From Devosia geojensis (GTDB taxonomy: Bacteria > Pseudomonadota > Alphaproteobacteria > Rhizobiales > Devosiaceae): a stretch of 64,000 nucleotides of DNA. Shown piece by piece: positions 37,928-49,082 of this stretch (the stretch's first letter is position 1; every line of letters starts with the position of its first letter). Both the position numbers and the translations under genes were made by a program. The notes under the pieces were generated by a model. That model saw nothing but the letters and a program-made list of their open reading frames with translations. It made no database searches and had not been told where the DNA came from. Location of the stretch: positions 1 through 64,000 of the forward strand of contig NZ_JZEX01000113.1 of assembly GCF_000969415.1 (NCBI RefSeq), given 5' to 3'.

Positions 37928-39351
37928 TCGCCCGAATGCCCACCGCGCCCGCCATGTTCACCGCCACCATCACGCTGGCCGACCAGGCGGCCAACCCCTA
38001 CTACTATGTGCCGTTCGAGGTGCCGGCGGGCACGACGCGCATCGACGTGGTGATGGACTATCCCAAGGCCGAGAACTGCGTGATCGATCTCGGCGCATTC
38101 GACCCGCGCGTGACGGACTACCCCTCCCAGCAGGGTTTCCGCGGTTGGAGCGGGGGCGCGCGCGACCGGTTCTTCATCGCGCTCGACGATGCGACGCCCG
38201 GCTATGTGCATGGCGAGATCCCGCCCGGCCGCTGGCAGGTGGTGCTGGGGCTCTACAAGATACCGGCGCGGGGCGCGACGGTGACGCTGACAGTCTCGCT
38301 CGACAACGCGCCGCGCGCCCTCGCCCCGCAGCCGGTGCGGACGCACCCGGTGCGCAAGGGTGCTGGCTGGTATCGCGGGGACCTGCATTGCCATACCTGG
38401 CACTCGGACGCCAAAGGCTCGCCCGAGCTGCTGCATGCGGCGGCAAAGCAGGCCGGTCTCGATTTCCTCGCCGTCGCCGATCACAACACCATCACGCAGC
38501 GGCGCTATTTCCATCCGCACTCCTCGCCGGACCTCGTCTTCGTGCGCGGCATGGAGGTGACGACCGCCGAGGGACACGCCAACGTCTTCGGCGTCGACGA
38601 CTGGATCGATTTCCGCATGACGCGGCCGACCGACGCGCACACCCTCGCCCGGCTGGTGCACGAGCGCGGCGGGCTGCTCTCGATCAACCACGACAAGCCG
38701 CCGATCCCCTGGAGCTACGAGCTGCCGGCCATCGACTGCATGGAGGTCTGGCAGGCCAACTGGTTCAACTGGAACTGGGTCTCGCTCGAGACGTACCAGC
38801 AGCGCCTGGCCTCGGGGCTGCGGATCAGCGCCATCGGCAGTTCCGACTACCATCAGCCCGACCGGCTGCTGCCGGAAGGTCCGTTCGTGCTGGCGCGGCC
38901 GACGACGGTCCTCTGGCTGCCCGAGCTTTCCGAGGACGCGGTGCTTGCGGCGATGAAGGCCGGACGCGGCTATGTGACCGAGAGTCCGACGGGTCCGCAC
39001 CTCGCCGTCACCATCGCCGGGCACCCGATGGGGTCTGCGGTGCCGGGCAGGACGGTGACCGCCGAAGCGGAGGTCAACGGCGCGGCCGGCGACAGGCTGG
39101 TATGGATCGACGCTACCGGGGTCGTCGGCGAGGAGACGATCGAAGGCGATTTCCGGAAAGCCGAGTTCACCGGCACGCCCTCGCGCTTCCTTCGTGCCGA
39201 GATCATCGCCGAGGCCAGCAGGCCGCGGCTGATGGCGGAGTTTGCCGCCGCGCTCGGCGAGAAGCCGCTGCCCTGGGGAATTTCGCAGGCCGACCTCGAA
39301 ACCCGACCGCTACGGCGCGCACTGGCCAACCCGATCTATATCGACGATTGA
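37924..39351 (+). CDS. CehA/McbA family metallohydrolase (PHP domain)
   Basis: A 475-residue protein. Residues 1-145 form a beta-rich N-terminal domain. The PHP catalytic core starts WYRGDLHCHTWHSDAKGSPE and continues FLAVADHNTI, GGLLSINHDKPP and ISAIGSSDYHQ, giving the expected His/Asp metal cluster. The family includes hydrolases of carbamates and phosphoesters. No signal peptide is seen. It overlaps the permease stop by 4 bp, so it belongs to the importer operon and probably acts on the imported compound. An ATG at 37936 is an alternative start. Confidence 0.88.
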   Translation: MIARMPTAPAMFTATITLADQAANPYYYVPFEVPAGTTRIDVVMDYPKAENCVIDLGAFDPRVTDYPSQQGFRGWSGGARDRFFIALDDATPGYVHGEIPPGRWQVVLGLYKIPARGATVTLTVSLDNAPRALAPQPVRTHPVRKGAGWYRGDLHCHTWHSDAKGSPELLHAAAKQAGLDFLAVADHNTITQRRYFHPHSSPDLVFVRGMEVTTAEGHANVFGVDDWIDFRMTRPTDAHTLARLVHERGGLLSINHDKPPIPWSYELPAIDCMEVWQANWFNWNWVSLETYQQRLASGLRISAIGSSDYHQPDRLLPEGPFVLARPTTVLWLPELSEDAVLAAMKAGRGYVTESPTGPHLAVTIAGHPMGSAVPGRTVTAEAEVNGAAGDRLVWIDATGVVGEETIEGDFRKAEFTGTPSRFLRAEIIAEASRPRLMAEFAAALGEKPLPWGISQADLETRPLRRALANPIYIDD

Positions 39352-39686
39352 TCGGTGGAACCTCCGCTAAAACTGGAACATATGTTCTAAACAAGGAAAC
39401 AGCATCAATCACAATTGGTTGAAGCAGAAATCCGAACCTTTAGCTCAGGAAACCGCATTTCCGGGCGGCAAGCGAACGAAAGATGAGGTGGTGTAACAAT
39501 AGTGTCTTGGATTTGTGTTTTGTCCGCGTCCACCGCTGCCGGCAGAATCCTGCATTTTCAGCTTGCAGCCGGCGTTCACCGGTCCATACTCTAACGAGTG
39601 AAGACCGGCGGAAGATCGGTCGAGATCAGGTGGCGGAATGGTCCGCCATTTGGAACAAATGTTCGAAGGAACAAGGGAGAACTACA
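39352..39686. promoter_or_regulatory. 335-bp intergenic region with two GAACA-NN-TGTTC operators
   Basis: Site 2, GAACATATGTTC (39376-39387), is a perfect 12-bp palindrome just after the metallohydrolase stop. Site 3, GAACAAATGTTC (39653-39664), has perfect 5-bp arms and ends 22 bp before the binding-protein ATG. The two are 277 bp apart, compatible with DNA looping. The region is clearly more AT-rich than the flanking genes and has no credible ORF. Confidence 0.65.
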
Positions 39687-40835
39687 ATGAAACGGCGTGA
39701 ATTCATGCTTGCGGCCGGTGCGGTCGCCGGCGCCACGATGCTGCCCCGCCTCGCATTCGCCGAAGCCGGCCGTATCGACTGGTACACGAGCTCGGACTCC
39801 AACATCCTCGACTTCTGGGCCAATACCGTTAAGCCCGCCTTCGAGGCCGCCAATCCGGGCGTCACCATCAATCTGGTCGACGCGGGCGACGGCGCCGGGG
39901 TTCTGGCCATTGCCGAGCGGGCGATCGCAGCCAAGCAGACCAATACCGATCCGCAGGCCGATTTCTTCGAATCCGCCGATGCGAAGCTCCCGTCGGGGGC
40001 CATCGATGCGGGCATCTACGTGAACATGAAGGAAGCGGGGCTTTCCAACTACAGCAAGGTGAACCCGCTCGCCATCGAGAGCGACTACAGCCTTCCCTAT
40101 CGCGGCTCGCAGGTTTTGCTGGCCTATGACAGCACCAAGCTCTCCGCCGCCGACGCGCCCAAGAACTGGGACGATCTCATCACCTGGATCAAGGCCAACC
40201 CCGGCCAGTTCATCTACAACCGTCCGGACAAGGGCGGCTCGGGCGGCAATTTCGTGCGCCGCGCCATCCACCAGGCGAACGGCCTCGATCCGTCGCTCTT
40301 CACCGTCGACAACTACACGCAGGAGTTCGGCGACGAAGCCCTGGGCAAGGCGTGGGCGATCCTCTCCGACATCGCCCCCTCGCTCTACGACAACGGCGCC
40401 TATTCCTCGGGCAACACCCAGTCGATCCAGCTTCTGGCGCAGGGTGTGGTCACCATGGTGCCCGTCTGGTCCGACCAGGTGCTGCAGGCCATCGACCAGG
40501 GCGTGCTGCCCGCCGAAACCGGCCTCGTCCAGCTCCAGGACCTGGCGCTCTGCGGCGGCTTCACCCGCTCGATCGTGCTCGACAACGGCGTCAACCGCGA
40601 CGCAGCGCTCAAGCTTGCCGACTTCATCCTGTCCGAGGAGATACAGTCGGCGATCCTGACCGAGCTCGGCGGCTTCCCCGGCGTTTCCTGGGACCACGTT
40701 TCGGCCGAGCTGCGCGAGCGCTTCGCCGATATCGTTCCGAACACCATCCCGACCTTCCCCAGCGGCCAGTGGGACACGGCCATCAGCGACGGGTGGTACC
40801 GGAACGTGGCTCCCAACGTCGATCGCAACGCGTGA
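39687..40835 (+). CDS. ABC importer, periplasmic binding protein (ferric/AfuA/ThiB-like fold)
   Basis: A 382-residue secreted binding protein. The signal peptide starts MKRREFMLAAGAVAGATMLP, with a twin-arginine-like KRREF. The mature part begins AGRIDWYTSSDSNILDFWAN, as in the Fe(3+)/spermidine/thiamine-type binding proteins, a group that also includes AfuA-type sugar-phosphate binders. Neither Tyr-Tyr iron motif nor other specificity residues can be read reliably. GGGAG precedes the ATG. It overlaps the permease by 4 bp. Confidence 0.88.
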   Translation: MKRREFMLAAGAVAGATMLPRLAFAEAGRIDWYTSSDSNILDFWANTVKPAFEAANPGVTINLVDAGDGAGVLAIAERAIAAKQTNTDPQADFFESADAKLPSGAIDAGIYVNMKEAGLSNYSKVNPLAIESDYSLPYRGSQVLLAYDSTKLSAADAPKNWDDLITWIKANPGQFIYNRPDKGGSGGNFVRRAIHQANGLDPSLFTVDNYTQEFGDEALGKAWAILSDIAPSLYDNGAYSSGNTQSIQLLAQGVVTMVPVWSDQVLQAIDQGVLPAETGLVQLQDLALCGGFTRSIVLDNGVNRDAALKLADFILSEEIQSAILTELGGFPGVSWDHVSAELRERFADIVPNTIPTFPSGQWDTAISDGWYRNVAPNVDRNA

Positions 40836-41716
40836 CCGCCGTTTCGCAGGCCAGCGCCCGGCCGCTCGACCAGGGCGAAAACCGCAGGAGGCCATATGGC
40901 CTCCTGCTCGTCGCCGCGCCGGTACTGCTGGTCGCGTGGCTCGTCATCTGGCCGATCGTCTCGGCCGTCGGCCGCACCCTCTTCCAACGCAGCGATGAGG
41001 GTGCGATCGAGTTCACGCTCGACACCTACCTCTTCTTCTTTTCCGACCGCTACAGCCTCGACAACCTGACGGTGACGCTGTGGACGACGGGCATGTGCGC
41101 GCTCCTGCTTTTCGTCATCTGCCTGCCGATCGCGCTCTACCTGCGCTTTTCGGCCGGGCGCCTGCCTGCCTATGTGCAGAGCCTCGCGATCTTCCCGATG
41201 TTCGTGCCCTCGATCATCCTCTCCTACGCGTTCATCCGCGTGCTGGGGCCGAACGGCATGGTCGACATCCTGCTGAATGCGGTGGGCCTGCCCAAGATCA
41301 GGACGCCTTATCTCACGCCCTGGGGGCCGGTCATCGGCCTCGTCTGGGACAATATTCCGCTGACTGTGCTGATCCTGCTTTCGGGCCTGGGGAACGTTTC
41401 CAACCAGGCGATCGAAGCCGCGCGGGATGTCGGCGCGCGCTGGGGCCAGGTGCTCTGGCACATCATCCTGCCGCGGATCGGCAACTCGATCCTCGTGGCG
41501 CTCTCCTTCTCGGTGCTCGGCATCTTCTCGTCCTTCACCCTGCCCTATGTGCTGGGGCCGGCGGCGCCCGAGATGATGGGCCCCTTCATGCAGCGTACCT
41601 TCCGCGACGTGAACGATCCGCAGATGGCCATCACCCAGGCGGTCATCACCTTCGGCTTCTGCATTGTCTTCGGCCTCTTCTACGTGCGCTCGGTCGCGCG
41701 CAACCAGGGGAAATGA
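40832..41716 (+). CDS. ABC importer, permease 1
   Basis: A 294-residue inner-membrane permease. The GTG start overlaps the binding-protein stop (GTGA). The first helix is at YGLLLVAAPVLLVAWLVIW. The EAA loop reads QAIEAARDVGARWGQVLWHI. The pattern is that of spermidine/ferric/phosphonate-type importers rather than MalF. It is followed within 2 bp by the second permease. Confidence 0.92.
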   Translation: MTAVSQASARPLDQGENRRRPYGLLLVAAPVLLVAWLVIWPIVSAVGRTLFQRSDEGAIEFTLDTYLFFFSDRYSLDNLTVTLWTTGMCALLLFVICLPIALYLRFSAGRLPAYVQSLAIFPMFVPSIILSYAFIRVLGPNGMVDILLNAVGLPKIRTPYLTPWGPVIGLVWDNIPLTVLILLSGLGNVSNQAIEAARDVGARWGQVLWHIILPRIGNSILVALSFSVLGIFSSFTLPYVLGPAAPEMMGPFMQRTFRDVNDPQMAITQAVITFGFCIVFGLFYVRSVARNQGK

Positions 41717-41718
41717 GC

Positions 41719-42546
41719 ATGGCCGCGACCCTTCCCGCTCCACGCGGCCGGATCGATTTCGTCGGCATCGGCTTTGCGATCGCCCTCTCCGTCGCCATCA
41801 TCTTTCCGCTGATCGTCGTCGGCACCTGGGCATTCACCGAAGTCTGGCGCTATCCCAACATCGTGCCGCAGCAGTTCGGGCTGCGGTTCTGGAACCAGAC
41901 CCTTTCCCGGGCGGACGTATGGTCGGCGCTGACGCTCAGCCTACAACTGTCGACAGTCGTCACCCTGCTCTCGGCGGCGATCTGCCTGCCGGCGGCCTAT
42001 GCCTTCGCGCGCATGACCTTTCCCGGGCGGAATGTGCTCTTCTTCTCGTTCCTTGCCGGCCACGCGTTCCCCAAGTTCGGGCTCCTCGTCGCCATCGCCG
42101 CGATCTTCCTGCAATTGAACCTCATCGGCACGTTCTGGGGCGTGGTGCTGATCCAACTCGTGGGCACCCTCCTCTTCATGATCTGGATCCCGGTCGCCGC
42201 GTTCCAGTCGGTCGACCGGCGGATGGAAGAAGCGGCGCGCGACGTCGGCGCCTCGCCGCTCCGCGTCTTCTGGTCGATCACCCTGCCGCAGGCGGGGCCG
42301 ACGATTGCGGCGGCGGTGCTGCTCTCGTTCGTCGGCACGTTCTATGAGACCGAGGGCGCCTGGCTTATCGGCGCGCCGGGCATCCGCACCATGCCGGTGC
42401 TGATGATCACCTTCATCAACAATCAGATGGTCATCCAGTACGGGGCCGTGCTCTCGGTGCTGCTCTGGGTGCCCTCCTTCATCGCGCTGATGTTCGCACG
42501 CCGGGTCATCGGCGGCGGCGCGTTCGCGCGCGGCTTCGGCGGCTAG
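41719..42546 (+). CDS. ABC importer, permease 2
   Basis: A 275-residue inner-membrane permease. The EAA loop is RRMEEAARDVGASPLRVFWS. The start at 41719 is preferred because AGGGG is 8 nt upstream. An ATG at 41713 overlapping the previous stop is the alternative. It ends 18 bp before the ATPase gene. Confidence 0.92.
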   Translation: MAATLPAPRGRIDFVGIGFAIALSVAIIFPLIVVGTWAFTEVWRYPNIVPQQFGLRFWNQTLSRADVWSALTLSLQLSTVVTLLSAAICLPAAYAFARMTFPGRNVLFFSFLAGHAFPKFGLLVAIAAIFLQLNLIGTFWGVVLIQLVGTLLFMIWIPVAAFQSVDRRMEEAARDVGASPLRVFWSITLPQAGPTIAAAVLLSFVGTFYETEGAWLIGAPGIRTMPVLMITFINNQMVIQYGAVLSVLLWVPSFIALMFARRVIGGGAFARGFGG

Positions 42547-42564
42547 AATAGAAAGGTCCCGGCC

Positions 42565-43656
42565 ATGGCTCGTTTGGACATCGCCAACGTCTCCAAGCTC
42601 TTCGGCAGCACCAAGGCTGTCGACGACTTTTCCATCACCGTCGAGGACGGCGAGCTCGTCTGCCTTCTGGGGCCTTCAGGGTCGGGCAAATCGACACTTC
42701 TGCGCATGATCGGCGGCTTCGAGAAGCCGACCTACGGCTCGATGACCATCGACGGCGAGGAGGTGATCCACCTGCCCCCAGAGAAGCGCCCGACGGGCAT
42801 GGTGTTCCAGAGCCATGCGCTCTGGAGCCACATGAACGTCTTCAAAAACATCGCCTTTGGCCTCAAGCTGCGTCGCCTGCCCAAGGCCGAGATCGAGCGT
42901 CGGGTGGAGGCGGTGCTCGAGCTCGTGGGGCTCTCCGGCTATGGGCAGCGCCTGACGCACCAGCTCTCGGGCGGCCAGCAGCAGCGCGTCGCGCTCGCCC
43001 GCTCGCTGGTGCTCGAGCCCAAGATCCTGCTGCTCGACGAGCCCTTCGCCAGCCTAGACCAGCACCTGCGCGAGCGGCTGCGCGAGGAAGTGCGCGACAT
43101 CCAGCAGCGCCTGAAGATCACGACCCTCTTCGTCACCCACGCGCAGGACGAGGCGCTTTCGGTCGCCGACCGGATCGTCGTGCTGCGCGACGGGCGCACC
43201 GAACAGATCGCCCGGCCGGCCGAAGTCTATCGCGAGCCGGCGACCCCGTTCGTTGCCGGCTTCATCGGACAGATGAACCTCGTCTCGGGCGTCGTTGCTG
43301 ACGGCCGCTTCGGGCACTCGGCCTTCAATGTGCCGGCCGCCGTCGCTGACGGGCCGGCAACGCTCGCGGTCCGACCGGAAGCGCTCGCCATAGCGCCGGC
43401 TTCCGGCGCCGGCATGGCCCATGTTCACCGGGTCACCGACTACGGCACGCACGCCATGATCGACGTCGAGCTGCCGGACGGCGAGCGGCTGAAATCCATG
43501 ATGCCGACGGCGGATCAATGGACGCCCATGCAGAAGGTCGACCTCGTGCCGGGCGCCTTCGCGCTCTATCGCGACAACGGCGTCATCTATCGCGCCGATG
43601 CCGCTCTCGCACTGGCCAAACCCGCACGAAAGACCCGCAGTACAGTCCATGCATAG
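42565..43656 (+). CDS. ABC importer, ATP-binding protein
   Basis: A 363-residue ATPase. Walker A is GPSGSGKST near residue 36, the signature is LSGGQQQRVALARSL, Walker B is ILLLDEPFASLD and the H-loop is FVTHAQDEALSVAD. The C-terminal TOBE domain runs from about residue 240 (VAGFIGQMNLVSG). It is the only importer ATPase between 31.5 and 45.3 kb and could also serve the ATPase-less operon at 34799-39351. It overlaps the GDPD gene by 8 bp. Confidence 0.95.
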   Translation: MARLDIANVSKLFGSTKAVDDFSITVEDGELVCLLGPSGSGKSTLLRMIGGFEKPTYGSMTIDGEEVIHLPPEKRPTGMVFQSHALWSHMNVFKNIAFGLKLRRLPKAEIERRVEAVLELVGLSGYGQRLTHQLSGGQQQRVALARSLVLEPKILLLDEPFASLDQHLRERLREEVRDIQQRLKITTLFVTHAQDEALSVADRIVVLRDGRTEQIARPAEVYREPATPFVAGFIGQMNLVSGVVADGRFGHSAFNVPAAVADGPATLAVRPEALAIAPASGAGMAHVHRVTDYGTHAMIDVELPDGERLKSMMPTADQWTPMQKVDLVPGAFALYRDNGVIYRADAALALAKPARKTRSTVHA

Positions 43657-44500
43657 CGACATCTATATCGAGCGGAACGGCCACCGGACGTGGCTCAAGT
43701 GGCATCGCGCGCGCCGCCGCGGCAGCGATCCCGTATTCACCGGCCGGCGCATCCTCGAGGGGATGGCGGCCGGCGCCAGCGTCGAAGTCGACCTCGTCGT
43801 TCATGCCGACAAGGGCATGGCCGTGCTGCACGACCTGACGCTGGAGCGCGAGACAACGGGCGCTGGTCTGGTGCGCGAGACATCAGCCGAAGTGCTGCGG
43901 TCGCTCAACCTGCGCGGCAACGATGGCGCGCCGCTTCCCGACAAGGTGATGCTGCTCGAAGACCTCGCCGCGCTCCTCGCGCGCGACGGGTCGCACCCGG
44001 ATGCGCTGCTGCAGCTCGACTACAAGGAGGACGCGGGCGCGCTCGATCCAGAGACGATCGCGAGCTTCACGACGGCGCTGGCGCCGGTCGGGCAGAACTT
44101 CATCCTCTCGTCGGGCGATGCGGAGGCTGTGGACCTACTCTCGGCCAACCTGCCCGATCTCAACATCGGCTATGACCCGTGCCACGGCGATGCCCTGGCA
44201 CGCCTCAGCGCCACCGGCGACTTCGCCGGGTTCGTCGCCGAAGCCGTCGCCGCCTCGCCGCGCGCCGATCTCATCTATCTCGCCTACCCGGCCGTGCTGG
44301 AAGCCGAGGCGCGCGGCTTCGACCTCATCGCGGCTTTCCACGCCGCCGGCCGACGGATCGACGCCTATACCATCCAGCGCGCCGACGACGGCGGCGTTGC
44401 GGTCGCCGAGCGCTTGCTGGCGCTGAAGGTCGACCAGATCACCACGGACGATCCGGAGGGATTGGGAGCGGCGTTGGCGCGAGAGACGGAAACGGCGTAG
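43649..44500 (+). CDS. Glycerophosphodiester phosphodiesterase family protein
   Basis: A 283-residue TIM-barrel enzyme that normally hydrolyses glycerophosphodiesters to glycerol-3-phosphate and an alcohol. The family pattern shows HRARRRGSDPVFTGRRILEG in place of the usual HRG start, VEVDLVVHADKGMAVLHDLT (catalytic Glu/Asp and His) and LLQLDYKED. The altered first motif (HRA, then EG far away) makes the substrate less certain. There is no signal peptide, so it acts on an imported compound. The ATG overlaps the ATPase stop by 8 bp, giving strong coupling to the importer. Confidence 0.85.
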   Translation: MHSDIYIERNGHRTWLKWHRARRRGSDPVFTGRRILEGMAAGASVEVDLVVHADKGMAVLHDLTLERETTGAGLVRETSAEVLRSLNLRGNDGAPLPDKVMLLEDLAALLARDGSHPDALLQLDYKEDAGALDPETIASFTTALAPVGQNFILSSGDAEAVDLLSANLPDLNIGYDPCHGDALARLSATGDFAGFVAEAVAASPRADLIYLAYPAVLEAEARGFDLIAAFHAAGRRIDAYTIQRADDGGVAVAERLLALKVDQITTDDPEGLGAALARETETA

Positions 44501-44508
44501 CCACGCCC

Positions 44509-45333
44509 TTACCGGATCCCCTTGCCAGTATCCTTCCTCGGCGCGTCCTTGAGCTTTTCCAAGAGGTACGCGTGGCACTCGCGGTTGGCGACGATCACGG
44601 CGCCGGACCTCTCGTAGAATTCCGGGCCACGCCCCCACCAGTCGGTGACGACACCGCCGGCTTCCTCGACCAGCAGCACGCCGACGGCCCAGTCGACGAG
44701 GCCCGATTCCTCGAAGTAGCCGGTAAGCCGGCCGCAGGCGACATAGGCGCAGCTGTTGGCGCTCGAGCCGACGATGCGCACCGCCCCGATAGGGTCGCGG
44801 ATGCGGTCGAGCCGATCGTAGGCGCCGGGATAGAGGAAGAGGTTGCTGGTCGGCAGGCCGGTGCCGACGGCGAAGAACTTCGGGTCCGCCTGCTTGCTCA
44901 CCCAGAGCCGTTCGCCGTTGAGATAGGCGCCCTCGCCCTTGATGACGGTGAACATCTCGTCGGCGACGGGGTTGTAGAGCGCGCCGCACACCGTCTCGCT
45001 GCCGCGCCGCAGCGCAATCGAGATGGTGTAGTGCATGCCGTTGATGAAGTTGGTCGTGCCGTCGATGGGATCGACCAGCCAGCGGTGCTCGGCATCGGCG
45101 ACCGTTACGGGGTCGAACTCCTCGCCTGTAAAGCTCCAGTCCGGATATTTGCCGATCAGACGCTTGCGGATGAGGAGCTCGGACTCCTTGTCGGCATCCG
45201 AGACGAAGTCGGCCGGTCCTTTGACGCCGATCTCGAGCTCGCGGAAGCGGGCGAAATAGCTCTGCGTCAGCGCACCCGCCTCGCGCGCGGCTGCAACCAT
45301 ATCGGCGAGCACGACGTCATAAGAAATCGGCAT
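44509..45333 (-). CDS. Inositol monophosphatase family protein
   Basis: A 274-residue magnesium-dependent phosphatase of the IMPase/CysQ/HisN superfamily. Metal-binding motifs are TGEEFD (Glu of site 1), WLVDPIDGTTNFINGM (Asp-Ile-Asp-Gly) and ESGLVDWAVGVLLVEEAGG (third Asp). GGGGGAG precedes the ATG. It is convergent with the GDPD gene, 8 bp between stops. Subfamily cannot be resolved by eye. Candidate substrates are inositol phosphate, histidinol phosphate or PAP. The neighbourhood favours a phosphoester released from an imported compound. Confidence 0.88.
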   Translation of the reverse strand: MPISYDVVLADMVAAAREAGALTQSYFARFRELEIGVKGPADFVSDADKESELLIRKRLIGKYPDWSFTGEEFDPVTVADAEHRWLVDPIDGTTNFINGMHYTISIALRRGSETVCGALYNPVADEMFTVIKGEGAYLNGERLWVSKQADPKFFAVGTGLPTSNLFLYPGAYDRLDRIRDPIGAVRIVGSSANSCAYVACGRLTGYFEESGLVDWAVGVLLVEEAGGVVTDWWGRGPEFYERSGAVIVANRECHAYLLEKLKDAPRKDTGKGIR

Positions 45334-45460
45334 TGGAATCTCCCCCTGTCGGCTATGCCCATGCGGTCATGAAAGTCGTTTCAGCGCAAGGGGTTGGACG
45401 GCGATTTTGCGACGAAGATTCTGCCAATTCACGATCTTGCCGGAAAGCAATTGCTTCACA

Positions 45461-45559
45461 CTCACCCGAGTCATTCCCGCGAAAGCGGGGACCTCCGTTT
45501 GCGATCCGGAAGCTTAAAACAGAGGTTCCCGCTTTCGCGGGAATGACCCGGTGGATGAG
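45461..45559. repeat. Inverted repeat element (family B), copy 2
   Basis: Arms TCATTCCCGCGAAAGCGGGG and TTCCCGCTTTCGCGGGAATGA face each other across a 35-nt centre, with outer CTCACC...GGTGGATGAG. It matches 31360-31457. It lies in the 239-bp gap between the IMPase start and the ilvA stop. Confidence 0.85.
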
Positions 45560-45572
45560 CGGGAATAGGCCT

Positions 45573-47096
<1,524 letters not shown>

Positions 47097-47107
47097 TCGG
47101 TTTCTCC

Positions 47108-48832
<1,725 letters not shown>

Positions 48833-48940
48833 TTTTTCTGCAACAGGCGCGCGTCAGGGCAATGCAATTGCCCTACCCCCTAGCACCATCGTTCCGCAAG
48901 GTCAGCTTGAAAGATGATCAGGTTGATCAGCTTTAGTGAA

Positions 48941-49076
48941 TGAAAGGCCCCTCACCCGCCCTTCGGGCGACCTCTCCCCCAAAGGGAGAGGTGAAGAGGG
49001 CACTTCGCCTGGGCGTCCACCACCTCTCCCTCGGGGGAGAGGTCGGCGCGTAGCCGCCGGGTGAGGGGGCCTTCAA
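48941..49076. repeat. Large inverted repeat element (family D)
   Basis: AAGGCCCCTCACCCG and CGGGTGAGGGGGCCTT form the outer arms. Inside are two hairpins, CCTCTCCCCCAAAGGGAGAGG and CCTCTCCCTCGGGGGAGAGG. It occupies over half of the 250-bp gap between divergently placed gene groups. No second copy of this family is in the window. Confidence 0.8.
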
Positions 49077-49082
49077 CGAACC

